A stretch of 64,000 nt of DNA, taken from Cacajao melanocephalus. Its lineage: Eukaryota; Chordata; Mammalia; Primates; Pitheciidae. The notes below the pieces were generated by a model. The model had not been told where the DNA came from and did no database searches. It saw only the letters and a program-made list of their open reading frames with translations. Positions within the stretch are counted from its first letter, which is position 1. Each line of letters starts with the position of its first letter. The position numbers and the translations under genes were made by a program. Shown in pieces: positions 38,105 to 52,650 of this stretch. The DNA lies in NCBI GenBank assembly GCA_963573385.1, contig CAUYLG010075765.1:1-64000 (forward strand), read 5' to 3'.

Positions 38105-38260
38105 TTCTCATTTTTTTTTTCACTTATTAGCAGTGTGACCATGGACAAGTTATTTAATCTTTCTGAAAAACGGGGAAAAGACCAAACTAACTGCCTTTAA
38201 GTTTAAGAATATTAAATAATTTAATATAAATAAGGCCCTTAGAGCAGTGTCTGGCAGTTA
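38105..38260 (+). repeat. MIR fragment
   Basis: MIR-like text: cagtgtgaccatggacaagt, then taaggcccttagagcagtgt. Limits approximate. Confidence 0.65.
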
Positions 38261-41200
38261 GGACACTGCCCTCAATAGAAGTTTCTGAATGTATGTCTGC
38301 CACAGGACTGGCTCCATGATGAATACTCTCAACCACCCATGGCTGTCTTTGCTTCTCAGCAGGGGCACTGCTGCATTCCAGTGGACACAATCAATGTCCT
38401 GTATATTGTGGATCATTAATTGTCCTTGGTCCCTGTCCACTAAATGCCATCAGTGAGCCCCAATCATTCTGACAACCCACAATGTCCACTTCTAAGCCCT
38501 AACACACCTTTAGGGGGACAGCAACAGAAGGTGGCAGCATGGGGGAAGTTAATAATGTATCAGGAGAGGAGAGAAACTTATCAGAAAGAGACATTACCTA
38601 AACATGAAAGACAAAACTAAAATGAATGTACTAATTAAAGACACAAATATCTAGCACCTACTGTGTATTAATATAAAGGATTGTCAACTAGGGATAAAGA
38701 TAAAGGAGCATACTTGGTGACCTAGAAAAAAATGAGACATTCATAATGGGGAAAAGAAGCCAGGTACAGTAAAGCAAAAACAAAATCCAATTTGCAAATG
38801 AGCAGACAGTAGAATGATGTATACGAATACAAGCTGAATATATGTTTAAAACCATGCTGTAACAATAAAATTCAAACATTATTCCAAGATCAAACAGGAG
38901 GAGTATGTCTAACAAAAATAAGGGAATCAATCATTCTACTTTTTAATTAAGAGATCTTTCAGAGGGCTGTGGCCAGGGTCACTTTCTATGTAAGAAGAAA
39001 ATAGAGAAGCTATAAACAACAGTGAAGAAATGTTTCAAAGTGACAATATAGATTGGTGGGGCGGGAGTGGAGAGGGATATAGTAGCCCCGGAAAAATATG
39101 AGGCCCAGGAACTGCAATAAATGACCTATTACCATAAGGACAAATGCCTTGGACGTAGTCCAATTTGTGAATCTAGGCTAACATCATGGAAACAGAAAAG
39201 CAGCTTGATTAAACATAAGGTAAAATTTCAGTCCAAGAGTACTGAACCAGCAGCAGGCTACCAAAAGAGACTGTGGAATTTAGTATTTGGAGATATTGAA
39301 GAATCCCGTTACAAGCCATCTGTTCCAAATAATCTGAGCCTAAATCATCTTGAACAGAGGCCCTGCAGAAGCTGGCAGGCACAGGAGCACTCTTTCGTCT
39401 TTATAAAATGTAATGTGTTCTCTACAAAAGCACACGAAAGAAATGATTTTTGTCAAAACTGGTACATCTGTTCTTAGGCTGCATTTCGTCTCAGCTTGAG
39501 AATTTTTCTCTTAGGTTTGCAGAACTTTGCACAATCAAACTTAGCAATATACGGATATAGCCAGCAAAGCATTCTCTAAAAGAACTGATATTTGGCGGAA
39601 ATTATAATAGTTTTCAAATTATTGCTCCTGCTTATTGTTTCTGAAATGACTACAACGAAAAGGGAGAAGGGGTAGGTAAAGGTAGCCCCTGGACAACAGG
39701 CCCTAATCAGGAGAGTCCTGATCTGTGAATCCCAAGCCTGATTCTGGGCCTGACTCTGACACATGAAATATTTTCCCCAAACTCTCCCTTACCACACACC
39801 CACAACTGGACATACACTGTAATCTCAGACAAGGCTGCTGATTTCTGCACAGGTTACTAATAGACATCTTCACCAAAAGCTTCATTTACTCAATCCAATG
39901 TCATGTTTGTCAAGGCAGCCACATAACCAGTGTCCCTCAAAATCATGTACTCCCTTTTCATTCATATCACACAATTACCAAATGCCTACCACATGCCAGG
40001 CATGGAGGCCTGAAAGCCCTGGGATTACAGGCTGGTGAGAGAGACCGTAAACATGTATTAATTGCAGAAAGAAACACACATACAATATGATATGCAAAAT
40101 AACTGTTAGCAAGAAAAAATAAAGCAGAATAAAGGGGTGCAATCATGGAGTGGGAATTTATTTCTGAAAACATAGAGAAGGCTGCTGGAGAAGGTGGCAA
40201 CAGAGCAGAGCCTGAATGGCGACAGCAAGCCACATGCCTACCAAGGGAAAGGGTGTTCCATTTAGAGGCACAAATGAGCACAATGGCCCTGGGGCCAGGG
40301 CTAGCCTGGCATGCACAAGGATCAGAGGCCAGGACAGGAGTGAGCTGCAATATGGGAGGCCTTCTGTCCTCCCCGCCCTACCTGGTGCCCAGGCCTTGCT
40401 CAGCAACAGACAGAGGTCAATCATGAGATACACCTTGCAAAGAGCATGTGGCCAACGGGCTGGGAACAGAAGAAGGTGCCAATCCTATCTGCACACACTG
40501 CCACCATCCCCTAACCCTCCTGCCTGCAGCCCTACTGCCAGCAACATGCCCTTTTCAGTCTCATCTTCCTTGCTGAGCCTCATCTGCTATGCCACATGAA
40601 CAGTACAAAGGTCTCGGCAAATGAATTCTTCATCACCAGGCTGGGCTTGCCTGCCCTGTTAAGTAAATTGGGCACTTGCTGAGTGGTCTGTGGGCTGAGT
40701 TATACTCTTTTGTACTAAAGGAATGGGAGGCACAGGGCTATGCAAAACTCTTGACACTTTGCCTAGTAATCCAGATTTATGGGAACGGCATGACCCACTT
40801 TGCACAAGATGCCCAATCACACTGCCAGGTCTGCAGTCGGCCTGACTGGTGCAGTTTCCCATCTTCTGAGCTACGTGGGCCAATGACATAACTTCTCAAT
40901 AACCCAAATCACACTACAGGCAGCCTGGGTGAGCCGGGCCACGTGGGAACACAGCTGCTCTGTACAATTGTACTAGCAGGGACCAAGCCCAGGCACTAGG
41001 CCCCATGGAAAAGGAGCTTTGGTCCTACATACAGCAAAAGAATAAGCTATTCTTTGATCTGGCTGGTTCCCCACATACTGACAGGAAAATGGACAGGACT
41101 GGGAGTGGTCAGCCTGTCCCAGGAACCAGATCACGCTGACACCAAGCCAAAGCATTGATTCCCACCCTCTTTAACCAGGAGTCTCTGACCCGCATTCAAC

Positions 41201-42394
41201 CTAGGGGGCTTCCGAGAATTACAGGTCACAACAGGGAGTAGTATTAGGGCCCAGTGAAAAAAAATCCCAACGAAACAGTCTCCCAAAGCTATTCACTAGT
41301 TCATGAGCCACACACAGAAAATGATGACAGTAAAAATGGATTGCGAGGTAAATTAGAACCAATTTTAAAGAATTCCTTTTTAATGCACATTTTCCAAAAG
41401 ATACTCCTAGTTTAAAAAGCCACTTCCCATTATAAAATTCTGGTGTGTTTTTGGTAACCATGCAACTATATTATAATTGTGTCTCATTTTAAGTATCTCA
41501 CTACAAAACACTGATTGGAGCGATCATTCTCTTTATAAACTACCCTATATTTAAAGACAGAGCTCAAAGGAGCATGAGAGTGTAAGGGAGTTCAGCATAC
41601 CTTCATCTGAATCACCCTCACCACCTCGGATCAGTTCTGTGCTCCTAGCTAGTTCCTTCCCCACGTACTACACTAAGTGTTTTAGAATTTTAGGATCCTT
41701 GGGCCTGAATTCGAGAGAAAGACTGGAATATGAAAACCTAGAATACAGCCTGGAATACAAAAACCTGGAAATGCTAACATGAGCAGAACAAAGTGCAAAA
41801 ACCAAAGCCCTAAACAGAGTCCTGCTCATGTGGAAAATCTGTCTGTCTACTGCTGAACTCCCTCCAGGAACAGCAGATGCCCAGGTGAATCATGTGTGGG
41901 AGGTTAAGTCAACATTAGCGCTGACTTTGAATGAATAATCAAACTAGTGCTAGAAGCATGTTTGAAAAAAGACAATACAATAAGCTTTACAGCAAATCAG
42001 TCCCCTTCCTCCTCCTTTCCACTTGGCTCCCAAGGAAAAGAGAACATGGGGGAACAGGGGTAGGTGGCAACAACCGAAGGAGGTGGCTGAGGTTAATGAG
42101 GAGAAGGCATAGTCACAAGTAGTCTCACAGACAGTGCAAATATTAGGCGTCTTGGCCATTTCTACCTGGAGCAGGAGAGACTGAGAAAGCTGCCCAGTAA
42201 AGGAAAAGTACTGGGATCTTAAGGCAAATCTATTTTAAAAGTTATCAAGATTTTAAAAAATATTAAAGTAAAGAGCTGTTATAAGAATTATATCAAAGAG
42301 AAGTTTATTTCCTAAACCCACAACCAGGCTGTTTGCTGACTCTAATGCAGTAAAGATCTTTTTAGGGCCAAATCTTGGTTTGCCTGGCTTCTAA

Positions 42395-42935
<541 letters not shown>

Positions 42936-44284
42936 CTATCCATTACTTTTATCAGTCAACTTGTGTTAGGCAGGCAAGGGAACATTCTTCAAGTTGGCAG
43001 CCAATTACACAAAATGAAAAATTAAACGGTGCTTTAATTTGGTAGTCACAACCCTGATTCTTGAATTTAAAAGGATTTTTCTAGGTTGGGAAAATTAGCT
43101 CCCAAATAAAACCACACTTTGCTCAGCAATGTTAAAACACAAAATATTGTCGTGAAGACCATAAAGGAAAAACATCCAAATACTAACCAGCTTTAGAAAT
43201 GAGAGTAACTTCACAACAGAATCCCCGTTAAAGTGTTGGCATTTAAATAAATGATAACTCTGGATTCAATCTTGGCTCAAAAATATCTACACCAACAATG
43301 GTACATCTGACTGTGTACTGTCATCCTAACACTCTGAATCTAGGCCGTTCTCCTTTACCCCAGCTGGAGAATTCCTATACTTTCTAATCTCCATCCTAAG
43401 GACAAAACTCTTGTAATTCTCTGATAAAGTCACTTTTTCCTGCCATATATTATACATAGAGGAAAAAATCACAGCCCTATTTGGGGTTTTAGATGAGTAA
43501 CTGCTAAACTAGGGCACTGATATGTTCTACAAAGCACGGCCACAGGTTAGTTCCACAGTTGAAGAAGGTACAACAACTTTATTCTGGTATAATGGAAAAC
43601 TAGAGGGGAAAATTTTAAATGTTGCAACAATCAAACTGTTGTACAAAAGTAAGCTTAGGGTCAAAAGAGAAGCCACCACTTCCTGCTCCTTGGCTACCAC
43701 TAGTTAATTAAAAAGCACTTTTTAACCATTGCTGGAGGACATTCTTCTAACGAAGCGGAGAGTCACTGCAGTGGCTGTTACCTGCGGTCCTTCCAACCTG
43801 TTCTCTCTTGCCTTCATTTCCAACCTTTTCTCGAAGGCCCAGATTAGGTGTTACGAAGCCTACCTCCACTCCGCTATCCCTCTTGTTGCTGTCCTGACAC
43901 TTCATTTAGCATACAGGAACTTCAACTTTTCTATAACTGAGATACTTCTGTGTTCGGGTATTATGGGAACAAACTCTGCGACTCTTTAGAGTCCAAACTC
44001 TTTAAGAGCAAGTACTCTGATTTGTTCTGCGAGTATAATAATTATCTATTGGTGATACTATAAATGAGAAGATACACCTTTTATTACAAAAGAAAATGGC
44101 ATGCCAAGCCCACAATGGCAGCATCCTAAAACACAGACGAAATCCTAGACACAGATGGCATTTCCACAAGGAAAACTTTCTCAGTGCTAGTGATCTGGAA
44201 CTCTAACAGAGATGCTCTCTTCTCATCTACTACACGATCAGTAAAGGCACTTATAAGGTGTGAGCCCATAAAAAACAAAAACAA

Positions 44285-44312
44285 ACACACACACACACAC
44301 ACACACACACCC
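44285..44312. repeat. (CA)n microsatellite
   Basis: About 13-14 CA units in intron 1. Likely polymorphic in length. Confidence 0.92.
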
Positions 44313-45124
44313 CTTAAACATTCAAGGGAATTTCTTTCCCACTGGAAAACAAAGATGTATTCTAGTGTTGAAAGGCAATACATAAATACGCTTGATCTTA
44401 AAAAACTCAGATACAGAAAATGTTTCCAGCAGTTGGTAGGGGAAGAGTAACATCATTTTAGAACTTTATTCTAGGGGAATTCTTATTCCAGCTAAAGAAT
44501 GGAATGTACAGTCAAGTTCAAAGTTCTTCCCCCAGTTCTCCGCAGAGTCAAGACAAAGACCACTTACAACAATCCATACAACAAATGAGCATTCAGAAAA
44601 GGTTCACAACAGTAGAAAATTATGTTTGTCGAGTTTTACCATCTTAAAGCTGCCAACTTAGTTTTCTTTCGAAAACAGAAGAAGAAACGGTGATAAACTT
44701 TTAACTGGGTGGAAGCACTATTATTTGGAAAAGGACACAGAGAATGCTCCTTGCTGGTAGGTGAAGGCCAGATTGCTGCAGGTGGACTTAGAACTCTACT
44801 TTCACATAGAACTTTGTTGACAGTAACTAATTAATGCCCACAAGGCTGCAGTGAAGCAAGGTAAAAAATCCATCAAGTGCAGGAGTCAGTCATCCTCGTG
44901 ACCAGTTTTATTTCTGTGCATCCAGTGATTCTCAGAATGACCGCTCTTCATGCTACCAGACATTTGAAAAGCAGTTGACTCACTGAGTTAACAACTATTT
45001 AATGAGTGTCTACTACGGTCAAGCAGTATTGCTTTTGAGGAACACGACAGTGACAAAGATAGACAAGACCTCTGCCACTTTGCTGTGGGCAAAGACATCT
45101 GTGGCTCAACCACTTCTGGGTGGT

Positions 45125-45375
45125 AGTGGTTAGCAACACACACTCTGGAGCCAGAAAGCCTGGGTTCAAATCCCTGTTTCACCATTTACTAGCTGTGTAA
45201 CCTTGGACAAGTTACTTAGCATTTTGTGCCTTAGTTTATTAGACTGTAAAATGAGGGCAATTACATTGACTTCCTCATGTGATTAAATGAATTAAGATAC
45301 GTGAAATGCTTAGCCTAGTGTATGGCACAGCAAGTGCTGTAAAAATGTTTCTATTATTATCATCATTACATTATC
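45125..45375 (+). repeat. MIR element, nearly full length
   Basis: Clear MIR order: gtggttagcaacacacactc, ctggagccagaaagcctggg, gctgtgtaaccttggacaag, taaaatgagggcaatta and a terminal tctattattatcatc. Confidence 0.88.
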
Positions 45376-45639
45376 ATCATCAGACCTTTGACAATGACCA
45401 ATTTCATATTCATTGTTTATGGAAGAGTTTTGCAAGGCATAAACTGGAGTTCCCTGCAAGGTCCATGGGCAGTGAAACGTGCTCACATCTATACCTCACG
45501 GCTCTGTTATTCTCTATTTCGCATGGACTCACATGCCATAATGATTCTTATGAATCGGGGGATTTGTAAAAGACCCTTAATTCCTCTGGAATGTCAAGAA
45601 GATGCCGGTCATTGACTTCTCTGTAAGCATTAGAGTAGA

Positions 45640-45745
45640 CCAGGGTCTATTCCAACCTTAGTACAGAGCAGAAATGAATCTGCATCTGATAAGCCTTTTT
45701 TTGTACTCCTGGCAACTAGCATACGGTAGATGGCCAATAAATGTA
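45640..45745 (+). repeat. Possible L2 3' end
   Basis: Resembles the L2 terminus (a word like acggtagatggccaataaat). Short and diverged. Confidence 0.4.
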
Positions 45746-46149
45746 TTCATTTACCATAAGTGAAAAGGGGGCTGAGTTGCCAAAGGTCGCAGAGCTTGGG
45801 TGGAGCCAGAATTTGAACTAGGTCTTGAATACTATTGCCTACCACTCTTAAAATACCCCATGCAGTCTCTCAAGAGGACATCTTCATATATTTACGTAAA
45901 AGATGTTGACAACATGTGTTAGTATTGCCTGAATTTATAGTTTTATGAGAAAAAGATACAGAACTAATGTAGTTTTAAAATAAGATTATCAAGTTAAAAA
46001 AATTTTGTTCACCCAAGATGTTTGGTAATACAGTCCTTAACTCTGTAATTAAGACCTAGATGGGAAGTAAAGGGGTGGCAATCCTCCCTGACCTCATTTT
46101 CATACTCTCATCATCACTTCTACTGTATCTCAATCAGTGATAAAATTAC

Positions 46150-46365
46150 AGGCTTATTTTTTAAGTGCTGTGATTATGTTATACTGTAATTATCTGTTCA
46201 TCTGTCCACATCCCATCAGGCACTAAGTTCTTCAAGGGCGGAACCTCTGGTGTTCCTATTTTATCTCTAGAGTACCTGGATCTGTGCCTGACCAACTGTT
46301 GAATGCTCACTGAAACTATGAGTGAATGAATGAATAATGAGTGGATCAATGAATGAGTGACTTTC
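46150..46365 (+). repeat. L2 LINE 3' end
   Basis: L2 terminal text: aagttcttcaagggcggaac, ctggatctgtgcctgacc, then gaatgaatgaata. Confidence 0.7.
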
Positions 46366-46379
46366 TAGAGTTTCCTATC

Positions 46380-46545
46380 AATGGGCTCTCAAATGTGGCT
46401 GCATCTTAAAATCACCTAACAGCTTTAAAAACAGGTTTCTGGGATCCACTCCTAGAAAGTCTAATTCAATAGATGCTGAGAAACACCTTTTTGAAAAGTT
46501 CCTTAGGTAATTCTGCAAAACAGTCTGCTTTGGGAACCACTGCTA
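46380..46545 (+). mobile_element. MER5-like hAT-Charlie non-autonomous element
   Basis: Matches MER5 ends and core: gctctcaaatgtggctgcat, aaatcacctaacagctttaa and ctgctttgggaaccactgct. Confidence 0.72.
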
Positions 46546-47224
46546 TATATATACATAAATTGAGCTTTTGGACTCTTAATAAAATCCCCTTCCACCCTTT
46601 AATTTTTATCACCCAGACAGTATCCATATACTGTATTACAGAGACAGAGCCTAGACTAGGATGATGGTCTTGAGGACAAGTTATTTTTTATTTCAACAAA
46701 TTCTGTTGCAATTTCCCATTTCCTCTAATTCCACCAGCTGGGGGAAGTGGATGGTAAGCTCTTTTTGGGGGGATGTTGTTGTAGAAAAATTACTGTCAGT
46801 AGAGGAGATCCCTAACACCATTACTACCAGGAGTCAACAGTGGCCAACTCTATACAGCTCAGTGAGGACAAGGGACATATCTGTCTCACTCCCTGTAATC
46901 CCTAGCAGCTGTTCTTGGAACACAGAAGGAATTTAGTAACTCCCTGTTTCATCATATTGATCTCGGGCAGTGTGGAACACTGCTGAGAGGCTGCTGCTGC
47001 TGCCAAATCATGGCACATGCTTGGCCAAGGGCAATTTCACACATTTCTTAGAAGGAGGCAAGGTGGGTGATAGGAAGAACCTGAATACCGGTTAAGAAAT
47101 GTGGGCTCTGGCTCTATTTTAATCAACCCTAAGCTGAGCTGCTTCCTACTATATTAGTTTCATTACCTAGATTATATGACCTCAAGCTTTCTTCAAGCAA
47201 ATATGTTATCTATGGGAGGCGGAG

Positions 47225-47700
47225 TCTCAGATGCCCCCAAAGATCCTGGTACATCTGATATACCCTTATGTAGTGCCCTTCCCCAATGAAACAGGGTTGT
47301 GTGTGCGACTAACAGAATACAGCAAAAAGGGATGGTATGTCACTTCTGGGATTAGGTGATAACAGATATTGTGGCTTCCATCTTGGTCAGCTGGCATGTT
47401 TCTGTCTCTGTTTCTAGAACCATTAGCTCTGGGGGAAGCCATCTCTATGTTGTGAAGAGTCCTAGGGAGAGGAAAATATGGCAAGAAACAGGCCTTCCAC
47501 CAACAGCCACCTGAATGAGCTCAGAAGCAGATCCTCTGGCCTGGTCAGCTTCAGATGACTGCAGCCTCATGAAAGACCCTGAGCCAAAACCACCCAGCTA
47601 GGCCTTGCTGGCACTCCTGACCGTCAGAAAACGTGTGAAATAGTAAATGTTTTTGCCTTTTAAGTCGGCAAATGCAGGGCTAATTTGTTAATAATAGATA
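47225..47700 (+). mobile_element. MLT1-type MaLR LTR fragment (sense)
   Basis: Downstream half of an MLT1-like LTR of the ERVL-MaLR group: tgcgactaacagaatacagc, cctgaatgagctcagaagca, gcagcctcatgaaagaccct, tgtgaaatagtaaatg and gctaatttgttaata. It is a degraded LTR with no coding part. Confidence 0.68.
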
Positions 47701-47949
47701 AAAGGCTTAGAAATTAACAAGGTCAGTGAAGTCAGAAGAGGAGGTTCTTACAAGTCAACTCTCCTTCTTTTTGGTTACTACACATAATCAAGGTACCAAT
47801 TATAAGCAAGGCCTAATAAAATATAAATGCTCCCCCTTGATTTAACTGAAACTGGGAAGAGAAGTGAAAAGGCTTATTATCTAAAGCATAGAGTTTGGTT
47901 ACGAAAACAATACAACACTTTTGTTACTAGCCTGAGACAAGGGATCTAG

Positions 47950-48085
47950 CATTTACTAAGAGCCTACGGTGTACCCAGCTTTTCAAAGACTCAGTAAGGA
48001 ATTAACCCTATTTTCTAGACGAGGAAACTAAAGTTCAGAGATTTTTAGTAACTTGCTAAAACAACAATCAGAGCTAGTTAGTTAA
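47950..48085 (-). repeat. MIR fragment
   Basis: Antisense MIR: agcatttactaagagcctac, then gaggaaactaaagttcagag. Confidence 0.65.
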
Positions 48086-48294
48086 CTCTAGGTTTATATG
48101 GCTTAGGGTAGCCAACTGTCCTGTTTTTTTGGGAGGTCTTCCTGGGATTTAAGGCTTTCAGTGCTAAAATCAAAAAAGTTTTGGGCACAGCAGGAAGAGT
48201 TAATCACATTACTTACTGTTAAGTAGCTCACAAAGGTAAGTTACTTAAATTTGTAGTTGGTCCAAAACTTGTGCCTTTACAGTGATCACAAGTT

Positions 48295-48434
48295 GATTTT
48301 TTTTTTTCATTTGGAGACAGGGTCTCGCTCTGTTGCCCATGCTGGTCTGGTCTCGAACTTCTGGGCTCAAGCAATCTCCCTGCCTCGGCCTTCCAAAGTG
48401 TTAGGACTACAAGTGTGAGCCTCCGCACCCAGCC
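48295..48434 (-). mobile_element. Alu monomer or deleted Alu
   Basis: About 140 bp of antisense Alu (poly-T, gagacagggtctcgctctgt ... gcctccgcacccagcc), a single arm. Confidence 0.88.
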
Positions 48435-48555
48435 AATCACACAGTTAATTTTTAAAAGTACATCTTAAAGCTATTATTTGGCAGCTTATGATCGGCAATG
48501 AATTCCGAACTGTCACCTATTAAAAAGAAAACCACAAACGTCCCCAGGCTTTATC

Positions 48556-48935
48556 TCACACTACACACAGAAAAGACTGTTGGTTTTTTTTCTGTGAAAG
48601 GGTAAAAAAATTGCTATTCACATGATACATACTAGCATGGAAAATTTTCAGCTTAAAGTATTCTGCAAATTTCTGTTCCAAAATAGCAATTGAGTCCACA
48701 AAGGACACTGGTAACTCCCTCTGCACCTCAGCAGACTCTAGGGTGTGGCTAAATGAGATGACAGGTGACCGGGAGGGCTCTTCACAGAACTTCACACCAA
48801 GTCCAGTGCTCTGGCAGGAGAAGTAGGCAGTTACACAATTTTCTCTTCCAAAGAAGCCCAGAGACAGCCAACTGACACCACTGGAAACGTCAACATAAAC
48901 AGCGCTCCTAGGGCTGTCATACCTGGTAGGTAAGC
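48556..48935 (-). other. Unassigned open stretch next to an old L1
   Basis: The minus strand stays open across about 160 codons (48556-49035). The last 30-35 codons at the high-coordinate end overlap antisense L1. The other ~125 codons contain readings such as SGVSWLSLGFFGRENC and ILEQKFAEYFKLKIF. I recognise no domain, signal peptide or repeat family. It may be chance, an unrecognised old repeat, or a fossil of a gene. Confidence 0.25.
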
Positions 48936-48939
48936 GAGG

Positions 48940-49570
48940 CAGTGTTGCTAAAACAGCTGTTTTTTGGCTATAATCGTAAAAACTGACACTAACAAATACT
49001 GGCAAGGATATGGAGAAACTGAAACACTCAGGCACTTGTTGCTGGCGGGACTGTCAAATTGTACATCTGCTGTGGAAAACAGTTTGGCAAGTCTTCAAAA
49101 AGTGAAACACAGACTTACCATATGACCCGGCAATTCCGCCCCTAGGTATATACACAAAGAAATGAAAACATATATTCACTCCAAAACCTGTATAAAATAT
49201 TCACAGTAACATTATTTATAATAATCAAAAAGTAAAAACAACCCAAAAGTCGATCAAATGATGAATGAATAAAAATGTGGTACATCCATACAATGGAATG
49301 CTATTCGGTCATTAAAAGGAATAAAGTACTGACATTTGCTATATCATGAATGAATCTGGAAAACATTATGCAAAGTGGAAGATGCCAGACATGAAAGGCC
49401 ATAAATGATTCAATTTACATGAAATGTCCAGAATAGGCAGATCAGTGGTTGACAGAGGCTGGGGAAACAAAGGAATGGGAAGTCACTGATACTGTTTATG
49501 ATGTTTCTTTCTAAGGTAATGACAATGCTCTGGAATTAGATATACTTAAAAAATTAAAAATAAACTTTAC
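48940..49570 (+). mobile_element. Old L1 (L1M-type) 3' end
   Basis: ORF2 C-terminal and 3' UTR text: ggcaaggatatggagaaact, catatgacccggcaattccg, tacaatggaatgctattcgg and cagaggctggggaaacaaag. Many substitutions and no long frame. Confidence 0.85.
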
Positions 49571-49794
49571 GAAAAGGAGAAGAACTTCAAAAAAAGGTTT
49601 AAAATGTTATACACTCAAGCACTCTATACTAAGGAAATAAAAGCAGATGTGCACTAAGATTGTCTTATGATTGTTATCAGCGGTATCTGTAACAAAAACT
49701 GAAGAGTGGTTAGCCTTTAAATATCCATCTAGAAGTAATCTGTTACAGAAATTATAGTAAAAGAATATAATTAAATATCATGCCATAATTCAAA

Positions 49795-50355
49795 TGAAGT
49801 TATTGGGCATTTATTTTAGAGAAATGAAAACTTTATGTTCACACAAAAACCTGCACATGAATGTTCACAGGTTTATTCGTAATAACTAAAAACTAGAAAC
49901 AACTGAGATACTCTCCAACAGGTGAACAGGTAAAACAAGCCACGGTACATCTACACCACGGAACATTACCAGCAAAAGACAAAACTTGATACGCACAACA
50001 ACCTGAATCACTAGAATTAAGCTAAGAGAAAAGAGCCATCCATTTATAAACACTTCTGAAATGACAAAACTATGAAGATGGAAAAGATATTAACAAGTTG
50101 TCTGGGGTTACAGAGGGTGTGAAGGCAGGATGGAAAAGGATGTGGTTATAAAGGCCACATGTGCAGACAGAAATGTTCTGTATCTAGACTGCACTAATGT
50201 TTGTATGCTGCCTGTGATATTGCACTGCAGTTCTGTACAATGTTGCCACTGGGGGAAACTGGGTAAAGGTTACTTGGGATCTCTGTATTATTTCCTACAA
50301 CTGCAGCATGTGAATCTACAATTCTCTCAAAAAGTTCAATTTTTAAAAAATCCAC
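49795..50355 (+). mobile_element. Second old L1 (L1M-type) 3' end
   Basis: A parallel, more diverged copy of L1 ORF2 end and 3' UTR: cacacaaaaacctgcacatg, aacaggtgaacaggtaaaac, ctggggttacagagggtgtg. Independent of the one before it. Confidence 0.75.
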
Positions 50356-50970
50356 AACCATGAGAAAAACAAACCAACAAGACTATCTGATTTTTTAAAA
50401 ACTCAATCAACTTCCCCAACACAATCACATGTGGTGGTGACTTTCTTGGCACCTGTAATTGTCAAAGAAGGTTTGTGTTGGAAAGGAATAGTCTGAACTA
50501 TGACTCCATTCACTAAGGTTTAAGGCTGTACCTAAACGCTGGTGTTTCAACTACTCATTTTCACAGCGGTCTGATGAAGCTTCCCAGTAAACATTTATTT
50601 ACCCAGACTATTCAGGTGATGGGGATACTGTTTTGATCAACCCAATGATCTAATTCACTTCAAAGAATCATACACCTCACAAAGAGGCCTGCTGTCAAAT
50701 AGCAAGAAAATCATGAAAGACACCAAACAAAATCCTCCTGAATAAAACGTAATCTTTGATGATTCAGAGGCATTTTGTGATCCTGAGGTACTTCAGAGTG
50801 AGAATTATAAACGCCAAATCTCATAGTACTGTAGATGAGTAGGCACAGATAATTGGAGTAAAAGTCTATAAATCTATTATGAGTGCACTGCTTTATATAA
50901 GATCCTGCAATTAGTTTTCTTGCCATTTTCCTTTCCAATACATGGAACATAGGAAACTTAGTTTGACTTC

Positions 50971-51247
50971 ATTTTTGAGATACGATGTCACTCTGTCGCC
51001 CAGGCTAGAGTGCAGTGGCACAATGACGGCTCACTGCAGCCTTGACCTCCTGAGCTCTAGCAATCCTCCTACCTCAGCTTACTGAGTAGCTTGGGACTAC
51101 AAGCATGTGCCACCACTCCCAGCTAATTAAAAAAAAATTGTAGAGAAGGGGTCTCGCTATGTTGCCCAGGCTAGTTTTGAACTCCTGGGCTCAAGCAATC
51201 CTCTTGACTCAGCTTCCCAAAGTGCTGGGGTTACAGGCATGAGCTGG
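50971..51247 (-). mobile_element. Older Alu SINE, 5' end replaced by a short duplication
   Basis: Antisense J-like Alu. Its terminus is disturbed: after ggcatgagct the words gggttaccca and aaagtgctgggttacccatg repeat (51246-51280). Confidence 0.9.
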
Positions 51248-52650
51248 GTTACCCATTACCCAAAGTGCTGGGTTACCCATGTCCAACTGAAAACTTAGTT
51301 TTAGATTGTCAGATTCCAGATGTTTTTGAAAATGAAAAATAAAAGTTTACCATATTATAAAAACAAATAACTGCTTTCTTCTATCTTTTGGATCATTTTC
51401 TCGTCAATGCATTGAGAAACAAAAAAGGGTTAAAGCAGCACTTTTACAATATGCAGTCACCATGTGACTGAAATTTACTGGAGAGTGATGCCACACTTGT
51501 GCTCTGCTCTGGGTTTTTTGCTGCCTGTCATCAGCAAAGAATTCAACCCCCACAGCTCTTCAGAGCACAGTGGATGTTTCCCAGAAAAGGCTGAGGTGAC
51601 TTCTTCTGTAACACTCCTTGGAAATTCTCCAGCAAGATTAGATATCTTCTTGGCAATGCTTGTCCTCTTTTTACCCTAGTGCGACTTTCAACAAATGTGC
51701 CACTGTGTTTAAAACCTCCTTGACAATCACTAAAGGTGAAGTACTGGGAATTAGGTCCTAAGGTGATTACATTTTAGAGGAACTGCAAGGATTTTAGCAA
51801 GTGAAGTTAATGTAACTGAATATTTTAACTAGCTAATATGATTTTTCCTTCATTTCAATTCTCTCCAAGTTCCAATAATCAACTCTAAGCTGTCATAGAG
51901 GCATTTAGCTATAACAAAACGAAGGAAAGCCAGTGATCAAATTAACATGAAGTCAATTAGGTGCCCACCGACAGCAAGAACACCAAGGGAGAGACACCAA
52001 CAGGTCCCAAAATGAAAATTAAGGACATAGTGAAGGAGAAACAAATACCTATTCCTGTATAGAAATTACACAAATGCATTCCTGGAGAAGACAAACGTGA
52101 AAATTTTAGGAAAAGAACTGAGATTGTAAAATGGCATATATAATCCTTTAACAATATGCCTTTACTGAGCACCAAATGTGTTTAAGGTACTATGGCAAGT
52201 GGTAGGGACAGAGAACCTGGTCCTTTCCCTTCAGCTCAGAAATCTAGCCACTCCTCCAGTCAGGACTCGTATTTTCAGTTCATTTCAAAACACAGACATT
52301 GATGTCCTGCGTCATAATTTGAGTGAAAAAAAGAAACAAAATTGAAAAGAAAAAAAATCAGCACAAATTAAAAGCTTAACACACACACACCCTTGAAAGG
52401 CAAGAACATTTTACTGGTTGGGGGCTAGACGATGGATTATAAAATAGTACATAATATCCTATTTAGATTTGGAAAAGCTACTGCATAATTCCTATACAGA
52501 ATTCAATGAAAACAGTTATTTGAAGAAAATTAATGTAACTACAGAAGCAGTGACATGTTTAAAATGTATTATGTTTTTCTCCAATGATTTTTTTCATAAA
52601 CATGAACAATTTAATAAATTGCAACTGGGTTGGAGAAGAAAAGGAGAGGG

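Noticed and set aside
40142..40600. Overlapping frames on both strands in a GC-richer patch
   Set aside because: No recognisable protein features. The sequence has the look of an old repeat (cagagcagagcctgaatggc, ggccctggggccagggctag). I could not name a family, so it is not listed as a feature.
40880..40960. CACGTG E-box and nearby CCAAT word in intron 1
   Set aside because: Single short motifs occur by chance at this scale; no CpG cluster, conserved block or exon nearby to support a promoter.
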